NCBI GenBank assembly: GCA_008180335.1
Contig: VTEF01000004.1
Span: forward strand, 409,061-473,060
Source: Priestia megaterium
GTDB lineage: Bacteria > Bacillota > Bacilli > Bacillales > Bacillaceae_H
Reading direction: 5' to 3'
Length of the DNA stretch: 64,000 nucleotides
Shown: positions 36,711 to 44,722 of the stretch, piece after piece
Layout: every line of letters starts with the position of its first letter
How positions within the stretch are numbered: position 1 is the stretch's first letter
Made by a program: the position numbers and the translations under genes
The notes under the pieces: model-generated
Databases searched by the model: none
What the model saw: only the letters and a program-made list of their open reading frames with translations
Told to the model about the DNA's origin: nothing

Positions 36711-36739
36711 ATTATATACGCATAAAAAAAAGCTCGCAA
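36711..36739 (-). promoter_or_regulatory. Sigma-A promoter of hppD
   Basis: On the minus strand TTGCGA (36734-36739), a 17-base spacer and TATAAT (36711-36716), about 93 bases before the chosen hppD start. Confidence 0.65.
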
Positions 36740-36778
36740 ATACATGCATTACTGTGAAAATGCTTTATAGAAATACAT

Positions 36779-36792
36779 TGGTTACGCTTTCA
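36779..36792 (-). promoter_or_regulatory. cre-like site between hppD and the DUF1450 gene
   Basis: The minus strand reads TGAAAGCGTAACCA, matching every defined base of TGNAANCGNNNNCA. It is about 40 bases upstream of the hppD -35 and 10 bases upstream of the -35 of the divergent gene, so CcpA could affect either. Confidence 0.55.
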
Positions 36793-36798
36793 TGCATG

Positions 36799-36831
36799 TG
36801 CTTGCAAGCATGATTTTTCTCCAAATATAAT
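36799..36831 (+). promoter_or_regulatory. Promoter and 12-base palindrome for the DUF1450 gene
   Basis: TTGCAA (36802-36807), an 18-base spacer and TATAAT (36826-36831). The -35 is embedded in the perfect palindrome TGCTTGCAAGCA (36799-36810), a candidate operator; another palindrome, CATGCATG, adjoins it at 36791-36798. Confidence 0.5.
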
Positions 36832-36883
36832 GAATTCAACACATAGATAATTTTTTAATTGAACGAAAAAGGGAGGAGAAAGA

Positions 36884-37138
36884 ATGAAACACACCATTAA
36901 ATTTTGCATGACAAACTATATCAATGGCTCAGATCTTATCAAAGACATGGCCGAACAAAATTCTGATTTGCAAATCATCGAAGAGACCTGCCTAGGAAAC
37001 TGCGGACAATGCTATATGAAGAGCTTTGCCGTTATTGGAGAGAAACCTGTAGCTGTTAATGACTATGAAGAATTATTAGAGAACATTAGCTATACCCATA
37101 CAAAAAAAGAAACACCTAAACAAAGCGTAAGCCACTAG
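36884..37138 (+). CDS. DUF1450 (YuzB-like) protein
   Basis: An 84-residue protein of the DUF1450 family. It has an early cysteine in IKFCMTN (residue 8) and the cluster CLGNCGQCYMKSFAVIGEKPV (cysteines at about 42, 46 and 49), a thioredoxin-like ferredoxin-type arrangement of four cysteines that could bind metal or an Fe-S cluster; this is inference. GGGAGGAG precedes the ATG. It is divergent from hppD and shares its control region, suggesting a link to aromatic amino-acid metabolism or to the iron/oxygen demands of HPPD. The C-terminal 15 residues are polar and probably disordered. Confidence 0.75.
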   Translation: MKHTIKFCMTNYINGSDLIKDMAEQNSDLQIIEETCLGNCGQCYMKSFAVIGEKPVAVNDYEELLENISYTHTKKETPKQSVSH

Positions 37139-37155
37139 TTGGGGCTGTTGAACGT

Positions 37156-37184
37156 AAAAAACCTAGTTCTCTACGAAACTAGGT
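37156..37184 (-). terminator. Terminator downstream of csrA
   Basis: The stem ACCTAGTT/AACTAGGT (with a bulge) is followed by TTTTTTACG on the minus strand. It lies about 220 bases after the csrA stop, so the transcript would carry a long untranslated tail; the intervening bases hold no gene I can see. Confidence 0.6.
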
Positions 37185-37403
37185 GAGTCATATCATTTTC
37201 CGTGAAAGAATCCCGTAACTGAAAAGCTAGGTGAAGGATACGAGTAAACTAAGCCATCATTAACTAGCCGTATGGCCGCTCATCAACTCAGCCGCCTTTA
37301 CCATGCTGAATGAAGTGTAGAAGTGAATTTTACAGAAAACGATAGCTAATGACATCATTTCCATTCTCAAAATAGCTGGAACAAATATAATGAATGATCT
37401 TAG

Positions 37404-37631
37404 TTAGTTGTTTTTGAGCTGTTTAAGTATGTCCATGACATTTGCAAGCGGCTGTGAAGCATTTTTGTTTTCACTTTGAATGTCTTCATAGACTTCTTGG
37501 CGGTAAATCTCGATTTCCTTTGGTGCTTTAATACCAAGTTTAATTTGATCACCGTTAACAGAGAGGACGGTAATTTCAATATCGTCGCCGATTCTGATTG
37601 TTTCGCTTAGTTTACGTGTAAGTACTAACAT
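37404..37631 (-). CDS. csrA: Carbon storage regulator CsrA
   Basis: A 75-residue RNA-binding protein with the invariant start [20 protein letters not shown] and the [21 protein letters not shown] segment that forms the RNA-binding strand and helix. In Bacillus CsrA represses hag translation and is antagonised by FliW, encoded directly upstream. In this genome its usual neighbour hag is absent and is found 9 kb away. Confidence 0.97.
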   Translation of the reverse strand: MLVLTRKLSETIRIGDDIEITVLSVNGDQIKLGIKAPKEIEIYRQEVYEDIQSENKNASQPLANVMDILKQLKNN

Positions 37632-37643
37632 CGTGTCCCCTCC

Positions 37644-38075
37644 TTAGTTTTTCGCTAATTGAAATAGTGGATGTTTAGTTTGATAAGATTCACTGTTTAA
37701 AATCACTTGTTTGCCAAGGTTTGTTTTTGTATTGATCAAAATTGGCGCTTGCAAATTGGCAGTAATTTTTTCAATATGATCACTCATTGTTAAAACCACA
37801 TACACCGCTGCATCGCTGCCTGACTGAAGCTGAAGCTGGTTTACACTTGCATCATCTAATTTAAAATCATAGTCTGGAAAAAATTGAAATGGTTCTGCAA
37901 CAATAAACGCAAGTTCTGCTGTTTTAGTTGATTGCAAGACATGAAACACATCCGCTTCAGGCAATGGCAGAATCACAAATTCTGTTTCATCTAAAAATCC
38001 AGGGAGTCCTTTTTCAAATGTAATAAGCTGTTTATTTTTACAGTCAATGTCACCATGATACGTGGTTTTCATCAT
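37644..38075 (-). CDS. fliW: Flagellar assembly factor FliW
   Basis: A 143-residue FliW that binds CsrA or flagellin and couples flagellin level to CsrA repression. Family features are the ITFEKGLPGFLDETEFVILPLPE opening (about residues 18-40), FQFFPDYDFKLDD, and APILINTKTNLGKQVILNSESYQTKHPL at the C-terminus (ends quoted). It is 12 bases upstream of csrA, giving a compact fliW-csrA pair. Confidence 0.95.
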   Translation of the reverse strand: MMKTTYHGDIDCKNKQLITFEKGLPGFLDETEFVILPLPEADVFHVLQSTKTAELAFIVAEPFQFFPDYDFKLDDASVNQLQLQSGSDAAVYVVLTMSDHIEKITANLQAPILINTKTNLGKQVILNSESYQTKHPLFQLAKN

Positions 38076-38086
38076 TATTCACACCT

Positions 38087-38503
38087 TTAGTTCATTTTAG
38101 TTGTTGAAATCAAAAGTTTAGCTGGTTGATAGTCTATTTTGACACTAAATGGACTCGGAATAAAGGCAATATTGCTTGGATGAATTTGTTTTTCTGTATT
38201 TCGCTTTGCCTGGTCTGCAATTACATTGCCTTTATTCTCAATTTTCATAAGTTCTTCCCCTTGCTGAACAGCCCGCTGAATCGATTCCAACACTGCTTGC
38301 CGCCCCTTATCGGCTTCATCTTTAGTTCGTTTTAAGATGCTTTTTAGATTCATCTCTTCCCATGCTTTTGTTTGATCAATCGTTAATTTAGATGGGGTTC
38401 TTTCAATTTGAATTTCTACTCTTTCAGGCGGTGCAGGGCGAGCCTCGCTTTTTTGATGAATCATCGGCACCGTATGCATAGAAGTAGTACTAACTTTCAT
38501 CAC
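38087..38503 (-). CDS. yviE: YviE-like flagellar-locus protein (DUF6470)
   Basis: A 138-residue hydrophilic protein between flgL and fliW, the position of yviE. It begins with a Met-rich polar region, has an amphipathic helix with many charged residues (residues about 45-85), and ends with FSVKIDYQPAKLLISTTKMN-type beta sequence. It is shorter than the B. subtilis protein as I recall it. The function is unknown. A terminator-like hairpin separates it from flgL. Confidence 0.65.
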   Translation of the reverse strand: MMKVSTTSMHTVPMIHQKSEARPAPPERVEIQIERTPSKLTIDQTKAWEEMNLKSILKRTKDEADKGRQAVLESIQRAVQQGEELMKIENKGNVIADQAKRNTEKQIHPSNIAFIPSPFSVKIDYQPAKLLISTTKMN

Positions 38504-38515
38504 ACTCTCTCCTTT

Positions 38516-38546
38516 AAAAAAACTCCTTCAAAGCAGAAGGAGTTTT
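38516..38546 (-). terminator. Hairpin between flgL and yviE
   Basis: The stem AAAACTCCTTC/GAAGGAGTTTT with loop TGCTTT, followed by TTTAAAGG on the minus strand, starts two bases after flgL. It would end or attenuate the flgM-flgN-flgK-flgL transcript. Confidence 0.7.
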
Positions 38547-38548
38547 GG

Positions 38549-39430
38549 TTAGCGTAAAAAGTCAAGTAACGTTGGTTGAATCAGCTTTGCTCCGACCGCT
38601 AAAGATGCCCGGTGAACACTTTCTTGAATCGTGAGTTCAGTAATCACTTCTTCAATATCGGCATCTTCATTTTCTGATAGCATGCGATTAGCAGTAATTT
38701 CTTGTGAACTAATCCGATTTTCAACGAGCTCTAGTCGGTTGTTTCTAGCACCTAGTTCAGATCGTTCAGCTGATAACGTTGACAGCGCATCATTAATTTG
38801 TACGGAAAGCTGCTTTAAAGAAGCGACGTCATTTGTTTCAAAGCTTTCTTGTACATCATTCATCAAATCAAACGCCTCTTGGCCAAAGATCTTCTCAGAA
38901 TGAATGTTTACACGAAGATGGGTTCCTTTTGACACTTCAATAGAAAAAGGATCTGTATTCACTGCTGCTGTAATTGAACCGTCTCCGTTTTGAACAACTG
39001 GAGGCTCCCCAACATTGACCCCATTAAAGATATAGCGACCGGCCACTTGCGTATTTGCTACTTGAACAAAATCAAGTTTTAATTGTTCAAGTTCTCTAGC
39101 AATGGCTTCACGATCTTCACCTTCATACGTTCCGTTCATTCCTTGAATAACAAGTTCTTTCGTCCGGTTTAAGATCGAATTAACTTGCTCAATCCCTGCT
39201 TCGGAGTTATCAAACCATGAATAGGCTTCCGTTAAGTTTCGTTTGTATTGGTCAATTTCAGATAGATTTGAACGATACGCCATTCCTTTCGTGGCAACAA
39301 CAGGATCATCAGATGGACGTGTAATCTTTTTACCTGTTGATAATTGGTTGTGTAATGTTTGCAGTGTATTATAACTGCTGCTTATATGTCTAAGAGAATT
39401 TGTAGCTAGCATGCTTTGCGTAATTCGCAT
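38549..39430 (-). CDS. flgL: Hook-filament junction protein FlgL
   Basis: FlgL (HAP3) joins hook and filament. The 293-residue product has the flagellin-like N-terminal helix MRITQSMLATNSLRHISSSYNTLQTLHNQLSTGKKITRPSDDP (ends quoted) and a C-terminal D0/D1 helix (ENRISSQEITANRMLSENEDADIEEVITELTIQESVHRASLAVGAKLIQPTLLDFL). The FN(G)VNVG turn (YIFNGVNVG) is in the middle. Directly follows flgK. Confidence 0.95.
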   Translation of the reverse strand: MRITQSMLATNSLRHISSSYNTLQTLHNQLSTGKKITRPSDDPVVATKGMAYRSNLSEIDQYKRNLTEAYSWFDNSEAGIEQVNSILNRTKELVIQGMNGTYEGEDREAIARELEQLKLDFVQVANTQVAGRYIFNGVNVGEPPVVQNGDGSITAAVNTDPFSIEVSKGTHLRVNIHSEKIFGQEAFDLMNDVQESFETNDVASLKQLSVQINDALSTLSAERSELGARNNRLELVENRISSQEITANRMLSENEDADIEEVITELTIQESVHRASLAVGAKLIQPTLLDFLR

Positions 39431-39437
39431 TTTTTAC

Positions 39438-40955
39438 CTACCTTCCTCCAGTACCAAGACCGTTTACAATTTTCTCAAGCATTTCATCAATCATCGTGAC
39501 CATACGTGCACTGGCATTGTATGCATGTTGAAATTGAATCATATTGCTCATTTCTTCATCAAGTGATACGGCACTTATGGACTGGCGACGCTGGTCCACA
39601 GCGAGTTGCAGTATTCCTGAATTTTCTTTTAAGCGATTGGCTTGTTCGCCTTCTACAGCCATTTGACCAATTGCCGACTGATAATAGCCTTCAAGTGACG
39701 TCATTTTACCATCGCTCGATGTGATTGTAACCTTCTGACGAAAACCTGAAAGTTCACGCGCATTTGTTCCATCTCCCGTGCGATCGCTATTATCGGTTGA
39801 CGGTGAAGCGGCCGCAATGTTGTTAGTGCTCTCTTTAATTGCGTCGGATAACACAATCATTTTGGCTGCGCCTTCTTTACTAGCAATCGGATTAAAAAAA
39901 GATACACCGGTTGCACCGTCTAGTGTGACACCTTGCTGATGCTGCATATTAAACCAGCTGACAAATTCATAGGCCATTTCATCAAGAGTTGCAATCATGT
40001 CTGGATATAACCCAACACCTTCACCATCTGCATTGATATAACCAGCTGATTCAATTAAACCTTTCAGCTTTCCTTGTGATAAATTGTCTAATCCAATAGC
40101 TTGGCCTCCTACGGCAACACCTGTGACAAATGAATCGGCATTACGCTGAACAGAGAGTGCGTTGACTGTATTTGTTATCCCATCTACCAATGTAACCGGC
40201 CCATTTGCTGTCTGCATCTGAACCGTTGCAACCCCTTCTGCCATCAGCAAATCATTTCCGCCACTTTTAGTATATGTGATGTCAATAGCAACAAAGGTTG
40301 AAAGTTCATCCAACAAGCGATCTCGCTCATCGTACAAGTCATTCGGTAAATACCCGTGTGGTTCAACGTCTTTGATTTGTTGATTCACATTATTTAATTG
40401 CTCCATCAATGAATTAACTTGCGTAACAGTGACATTGATTTCATTTTGCAACTCACTTTGAATTGTTTGAAGAGACGAAGATAAATACGTAAATGTATCT
40501 GCAACGGCCAGTGCTCGTTCTCTTACAACTGACCTTGCACCTGCGTTTGAAGGACTAGCTGCCAAGTCTTGTAACGCTCCAAAAAATTGATCAAATGTTT
40601 TAGCTAATCCGCCTTTAGACGGTTCATTTAAGATTTCTTCCATTTTCTCGATAGCTATTGACCGCGCATCCCAATACCCTAATTTTACAGTTTCACCTCG
40701 ATACTGAGAATCAAGAAATTTATCACGTACACGTTCAATTGTTTTCGCCTCAACACCTGTGCCAAGTTGCCCAGTCATCCCAGGACGGTTCATGCCTGGT
40801 GCTGGCAATGGGTGAGTTGCTTCAAATGTTACACGTTGGCGAGTGTAGCCAGGCGTATTGGCATTTGCTACATTATGACCAATCGTATAAAGAGCGGCCT
40901 GCTGGGCGGCCATTCCTCGTTTCGCTACTTGAAGCCCGTGAAATGTTGAACCCAT
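39438..40955 (-). CDS. flgK: Hook-filament junction protein FlgK
   Basis: FlgK (HAP1), 505 residues, begins MGSTFHGLQVAKRGMAAQQAALYTIGHNVANANTPGYTRQRV (ends MGST and RQRV quoted from it), the conserved hook-family opening with the ANxNTPGYxRQ signature near residue 32. The C-terminus MSNMIQFQHAYNASARMVTMIDEMLEKIVNGLG is the rod-hook family helix. It lies in flgM-flgN-flgK-flgL order, all controlled from the sigma-D promoter upstream of flgM. Confidence 0.96.
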   Translation of the reverse strand: MGSTFHGLQVAKRGMAAQQAALYTIGHNVANANTPGYTRQRVTFEATHPLPAPGMNRPGMTGQLGTGVEAKTIERVRDKFLDSQYRGETVKLGYWDARSIAIEKMEEILNEPSKGGLAKTFDQFFGALQDLAASPSNAGARSVVRERALAVADTFTYLSSSLQTIQSELQNEINVTVTQVNSLMEQLNNVNQQIKDVEPHGYLPNDLYDERDRLLDELSTFVAIDITYTKSGGNDLLMAEGVATVQMQTANGPVTLVDGITNTVNALSVQRNADSFVTGVAVGGQAIGLDNLSQGKLKGLIESAGYINADGEGVGLYPDMIATLDEMAYEFVSWFNMQHQQGVTLDGATGVSFFNPIASKEGAAKMIVLSDAIKESTNNIAAASPSTDNSDRTGDGTNARELSGFRQKVTITSSDGKMTSLEGYYQSAIGQMAVEGEQANRLKENSGILQLAVDQRRQSISAVSLDEEMSNMIQFQHAYNASARMVTMIDEMLEKIVNGLGTGGR

Positions 40956-40979
40956 TTTTGTTATTCCTCCGTTTCTATC

Positions 40980-41432
40980 TTACGCTTTTGATTGAAAGAT
41001 CGCATTTGACATCACCACTGGCTGATTTTCATCCTTGGCGTAATTATATGAATTCGTCTGTTGTGATGGAATGAGTAAGTCTAACTCTGTATTAATGAGT
41101 TGCAGAGATTGTGTGAGCAATTGCTGATTCAATTCATTTTGTCGTTGAATCTCTTCAATCACTTTGATGAGTTGTTGTTGGAGTGGTTGAAGGGATGCAG
41201 CAGCTGTTTCATCTTGGAAAAGAGAAACATTCATGTCTGACATGAACGCCATTCGTTGTTGTTCAAGTGCTGTAATAGCTGTTACATGAGCTTGTTCATC
41301 TTTTAATAAGTTTGTTAGTTCTGCTACATCTTGTTGCACAATAACAGACGTCTTTTTTTCAGCAATAGTCAGCAAGCTCTTATGAAGTACTAGTTGTTTT
41401 TCTAATAAGATTTTGACACTTTCTACATTCAA
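40980..41432 (-). CDS. flgN: FlgN-family export chaperone (YvyG)
   Basis: A 150-residue helical protein in the yvyG position between flgM and flgK. Long amphipathic helices dominate (residues about 1-105), with the family-type LLEKQLVLHKSLLTIAEKKTSVIVQ opening (ends quoted). FlgN proteins chaperone FlgK and FlgL, encoded just downstream. Motif evidence is modest; context is strong. Confidence 0.85.
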   Translation of the reverse strand: MNVESVKILLEKQLVLHKSLLTIAEKKTSVIVQQDVAELTNLLKDEQAHVTAITALEQQRMAFMSDMNVSLFQDETAAASLQPLQQQLIKVIEEIQRQNELNQQLLTQSLQLINTELDLLIPSQQTNSYNYAKDENQPVVMSNAIFQSKA

Positions 41433-41447
41433 CTTTTGTCATTCCTT

Positions 41448-41705
41448 TTACTTTTGATAAAAATCAATCAACCCTTTAGCGATGTCTTTAGCATTAATCT
41501 CATACGTGCCATTTTCAATTTGTTGTTTCAGGCGTTGAATCTTTTCTTGACGTTCACTTGACATCTGTTTCATTTGCTGTAATTCTTTTGCTTCCGTTGA
41601 AATTTGTACATCATCTCGTTTTCCTGCCTGTTGAAGTTTTTCTATTTTTTCTGCTTGCTTTTTATACGGGTTAACCCCTAGTGAATTGGATGAATTAATT
41701 TTCAT
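41448..41705 (-). CDS. flgM: Anti-sigma-D factor FlgM
   Basis: From ATG 41705 (GAGGTGAGAAA upstream) the product has 85 residues: MKINSSNSLGVNPYKKQAEKIEKLQ, then the DDVQISTEAKELQQM motif and the C-terminal helices QERQEKIQRLKQQIENGTYEINAKDIAKGLIDFY, which bind the sigma factor in the family. It holds sigma-D inactive until the hook is complete. A sigma-D promoter 60-85 bases upstream gives the usual feedback loop. Confidence 0.95.
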   Translation of the reverse strand: MKINSSNSLGVNPYKKQAEKIEKLQQAGKRDDVQISTEAKELQQMKQMSSERQEKIQRLKQQIENGTYEINAKDIAKGLIDFYQK

Positions 41706-41764
41706 TTTTCTCACCTCTTTTTCGTTTTTATCCACTGTTTGTATCCGTTGTCTTTGTAATCATT

Positions 41765-41791
41765 ATATCGGAATGTTTTCTTAAACGTTTA
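41765..41791 (-). promoter_or_regulatory. Sigma-D promoter of flgM
   Basis: On the minus strand TAAA (41788-41791), a 15-base spacer and TCCGATAT (41765-41772), seven of eight bases matching GCCGATAT. A TATAAT overlaps its end, so a sigma-A promoter could share the site. Confidence 0.85.
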
Positions 41792-41878
41792 GCACCTGCC
41801 TAGAAGTTGAGACAAAATTCACAGACCTCCAAAAAATTAGGTCTATCGACATTTAATACACCCCTCACTTATACCCAT

Positions 41879-41940
41879 AAAAAAACTGAACAGTACTAAC
41901 TGAAGCAATAAACATACCGCAATGGTATGTTTGTTGCTTT
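41879..41940 (-). terminator. Terminator of the comF operon
   Basis: A 15-base imperfect stem (AAGCAACAAACATACC pairing with GGTATGTTTATTGCTT) comes directly after yvyF, followed by a small hairpin CAGT/ACTG and then CAGTTTTTTTATG on the minus strand. It separates comF from the flgM sigma-D promoter. Confidence 0.75.
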
Positions 41941-41943
41941 TTA

Positions 41944-42357
41944 TTAATCCCGATTTAAGCGATACGTCGGATTTTTTTCTTTTGCATTTCTCTCTTTTTG
42001 GCGCTGCTGCTCTGCTTCATATTGAGCAAGGTCTTTTTTCAATTCAACTGCACAAGCTGTACAAAGCTTCCCTTCATGAATTGGGCTCCCACATTCCAGA
42101 CAAGGATAGTCAATATTTGGGAATTGAGATACAAGTAATCTACCTTGCTGGATAAATTGATGAATGATTCGTTCAGGTACTCCCGTTTTTTGCACCAAGT
42201 CATAGGTCGTAGCAGTACGGTTTTGTCTTTTACGTAAAAAAGCAGATACAAGTTGATACTGGCTTTCTTCCTCTTGAAAACACTTTTGACAAACTGCACG
42301 CCCACCACTTTTAATAAAAATGCCACCGCACTGTGAACAATTTGTTAATACGCCCAT
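41944..42357 (-). CDS. yvyF: YvyF-like zinc-ribbon protein
   Basis: A 137-residue protein with two CxxC zinc-ribbon halves: CSQCGG...CQKCF near residues 8-36 and CLECGSPIHEGKLCTAC near 88-105. The middle has a helix-turn-helix-like TTYDLVQKTGVPERIIHQFIQQGRL segment resembling MerR-type winged helices. It ends in a charged helix. The position between comFC and flgM matches yvyF (FlgM-associated operon) in B. subtilis. The role is unknown. Confidence 0.88.
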   Translation of the reverse strand: MGVLTNCSQCGGIFIKSGGRAVCQKCFQEEESQYQLVSAFLRKRQNRTATTYDLVQKTGVPERIIHQFIQQGRLLVSQFPNIDYPCLECGSPIHEGKLCTACAVELKKDLAQYEAEQQRQKERNAKEKNPTYRLNRD

Positions 42358-42424
42358 CGTTAACCCCTCTTTACTTTGTTTCTTTTACTATCGGTTATTT
42401 TTTGATTGTTTTTACCTACCTTTT

Positions 42425-43123
42425 TTATCTGGCGATTGTTAAAGATTGAACAGACAAAGCCCCTCCTTCTTTTAGACAGTTGGCCGCCATTCGTAATGTT
42501 ACGCCTGTTGTGTACACATCATCTATTAATACAATATGTTGACCACGTACAAGACTATCGTCCAAAAGAGCAAATAGCTGTCGATTTTGTAGACGTTCTC
42601 CCCTCGTTTTCTTTGATTGTTTTTCATGATGTAGTCTTTTTAATGGATAAGCCATCGTTTGTGAAAGTAAGGAGGCAAGCGCTTCTGATTGATTAAATCC
42701 TCTCTCATATAAGCGCTCTTGACTAAGTGGGATGGGAACGAGGATAGAAGGAGAGTGAATCTTCTTTTTATACAGATTCATCCATTGATCTTTAAAGATA
42801 GTGTGTAAAAGGTAATCGCCGCGGTATTTGAATTGAGCCATGACACCTTTCAAAAAATCATTATATACATATAAAGAATGATTTCGAAGTAAGAAAGACC
42901 CTTCTTGCTTCCACGTTAAACAATCGATACAGTGATGTTCACGATAATACGCTCGTTGTAGCAGATCGAGCATACGGCCACAGCCTTTGCATAATTCTCC
43001 ATCAATAAGATGAAGCTTTTCTTCACAAAGTCCACAAAGTAGCAGTTGCTTGTGAGGATATAACAATGAAGTCCAATTACAGACTGGAACAAATGAATCA
43101 TAACAATATATACACTGCTTCAT
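42425..43123 (-). CDS. comFC: Competence protein ComFC (phosphoribosyltransferase family)
   Basis: A 232-residue ComFC/GntX protein. N-terminal zinc-binding cysteines appear as CIYC...CGLC...CKGCGR (residues 4-50), and the PRPP-binding loop is VLIDDVYTTGVTLRMAANCL near residue 192. RxxFNQSEALA (GFNQSEALA) is the family block near 147. ComFC supports inward transport of transforming DNA. It overlaps the end of comFA by four bases (ATGA), so the two are coupled. comFB, present between them in B. subtilis, is absent. Confidence 0.94.
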   Translation of the reverse strand: MKQCIYCYDSFVPVCNWTSLLYPHKQLLLCGLCEEKLHLIDGELCKGCGRMLDLLQRAYYREHHCIDCLTWKQEGSFLLRNHSLYVYNDFLKGVMAQFKYRGDYLLHTIFKDQWMNLYKKKIHSPSILVPIPLSQERLYERGFNQSEALASLLSQTMAYPLKRLHHEKQSKKTRGERLQNRQLFALLDDSLVRGQHIVLIDDVYTTGVTLRMAANCLKEGGALSVQSLTIAR

Positions 43124-44622
43124 AAATCAATCAGGCCTTGTTTCTTAGCCAAATTGTTCATATCAATAATATGCTTTCTAGCTTGCTGCATAGCTGCTGT
43201 TTGACCAAAATGAAAGAACACGATATCCCCTGTGGGGAAATCTGCACTCCGACCTACCCGGCCGGCAATTTGAACGAGTGCACTTTCAGTAAAAATATTA
43301 TTTTCTGCTCCTAAAACAGCTACATCAAGATTAGGAATAGTCACACCTCTTTCTAGAATAGTCGTTGTCACTAAAATAAGCAGTTTACCTTTTCGGAATT
43401 GCTCTATTTTTTGCTTTCGATGTTCATCTTCCGCATGAACACCAGCCACTTTCCATGTAAGCTCTTTAACAACATCTACAATCATTGATATCCATTTAAG
43501 GTTCGGAATAAATAAAAAACATTGTTTATTGTGTTCAATGCGTGCTGTTAACCATCTAATGACGGAAAGAGATAATTTCTTCTTTTCTAAAAACTTTTGC
43601 CAATTGCCACACCATTGGAATTCAGGAACTGGGATAGGCTTTCGGTGATAACGAGCGGGAATTTTTACAACATGCCTTTTATTGGTTGCTACTTCTTGTT
43701 TCCATTGTTCATTCGGTGTTGCTGTCAAATAGATGATGGCGGCTTGCTTTTTACAAGCCTTTTGTACAGCGTATTGCAGCATTATCTCAACTGAGTACGG
43801 AAATGCATCTACTTCGTCAATAATCATTACATCAAAAGCCTCATAGTAGCGTAAAAGTTGATGGGTCGTAGAAAGAACCAGTAACGAAGACTGATCTTTA
43901 TCTGGACTTCCACTGTATAAAGCGACCACCTTAACATCGGGAAACGCTTGTTGAAGACGCGGTTGTAACTCAATGACCACATCCGTGCGCGGTGTAGCAA
44001 TACAAACAGACTTACCCGCACACAGCGCCTCTTCAATTCCCTGAAATAGTACTTCTGTTTTTCCAGCTCCACACACAGCCCAAATGAGTAAGTCTTGGGT
44101 AGTTCGAATTGTCTTCATCATTTCTGCTGAAGCAACTTGCTGAGCTGATGATAAATGCCCTCGCCATTGTAATACGTTGTTTTTGAGAACTGCATGCTTT
44201 AATGGCGGTCCGCACCACGTCAAAAGCGGTGTACATTGACTAACTCGTCCCATTTGGATGCAAGAACGACAGTACATGCATACTTGCTTGCAACGTGCAC
44301 AGTGAAATGAACCAAATAGATGAGTTTTTTCATTCCCACAGCGATTGCAATGAAGGGTAGTCGTACCTTTAATTCCTTTATGATAGGTAAGATAACCATT
44401 TTCATAATGACGTTGAATAAGAGAAAGTGGAAACGAAAGTTCGTCTAGAAGTAAATGCTTACCTGACAATTTCTGTTGAAGCGATTTGTTAAAAGAATAG
44501 GTGAGATTAACAGAAGGGGTACGCCATGAAGGAATACTTGAAATGGGGTGTGTAACGTCCTCTTGTTCACACAATAATTCTGGGTATAAATAATGTTCAC
44601 GCAGCATAAATCTCATCGGCAT
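43120..44622 (-). CDS. comFA: Competence helicase ComFA
   Basis: A 500-residue DEAD-box-like ATPase that helps to pull single-stranded DNA into competent cells. A four-cysteine zinc finger (CNRCG...CARCK and CMYCRSC) occupies about residues 92-130; Walker A is AVCGAGKTE near 187; Walker B reads IIDEVDAFPY near 270; helicase motif VI is ALVQIAGRVGRSADF near 445. The arrangement is typical of ComFA. It is the first gene of comFA-comFC-yvyF. Confidence 0.95.
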   Translation of the reverse strand: MPMRFMLREHYLYPELLCEQEDVTHPISSIPSWRTPSVNLTYSFNKSLQQKLSGKHLLLDELSFPLSLIQRHYENGYLTYHKGIKGTTTLHCNRCGNEKTHLFGSFHCARCKQVCMYCRSCIQMGRVSQCTPLLTWCGPPLKHAVLKNNVLQWRGHLSSAQQVASAEMMKTIRTTQDLLIWAVCGAGKTEVLFQGIEEALCAGKSVCIATPRTDVVIELQPRLQQAFPDVKVVALYSGSPDKDQSSLLVLSTTHQLLRYYEAFDVMIIDEVDAFPYSVEIMLQYAVQKACKKQAAIIYLTATPNEQWKQEVATNKRHVVKIPARYHRKPIPVPEFQWCGNWQKFLEKKKLSLSVIRWLTARIEHNKQCFLFIPNLKWISMIVDVVKELTWKVAGVHAEDEHRKQKIEQFRKGKLLILVTTTILERGVTIPNLDVAVLGAENNIFTESALVQIAGRVGRSADFPTGDIVFFHFGQTAAMQQARKHIIDMNNLAKKQGLIDL

Positions 44623-44674
44623 TTCTCCTTTCTAAATGTACTATACGTGCTAACCATCGTGTTCTCCTGCTAAC

Positions 44675-44713
44675 AAAAAAAAAAACAAATTGAGCATAAC
44701 TCAATTTGTTTTT
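44675..44713 (-). terminator. Terminator of degV
   Basis: The stem AAAAACAAATTGAG/CTCAATTTGTTTTT with a TTATG loop and a run of ten T on the minus strand lies ten bases after the degV stop. Confidence 0.9.
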
Positions 44714-44722
44714 CATGTTTTC

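Noticed and set aside
37185-37403. Possible flagellin remnant downstream of csrA
   Set aside because: No flagellin N- or C-terminal coding sequence can be read on either strand.
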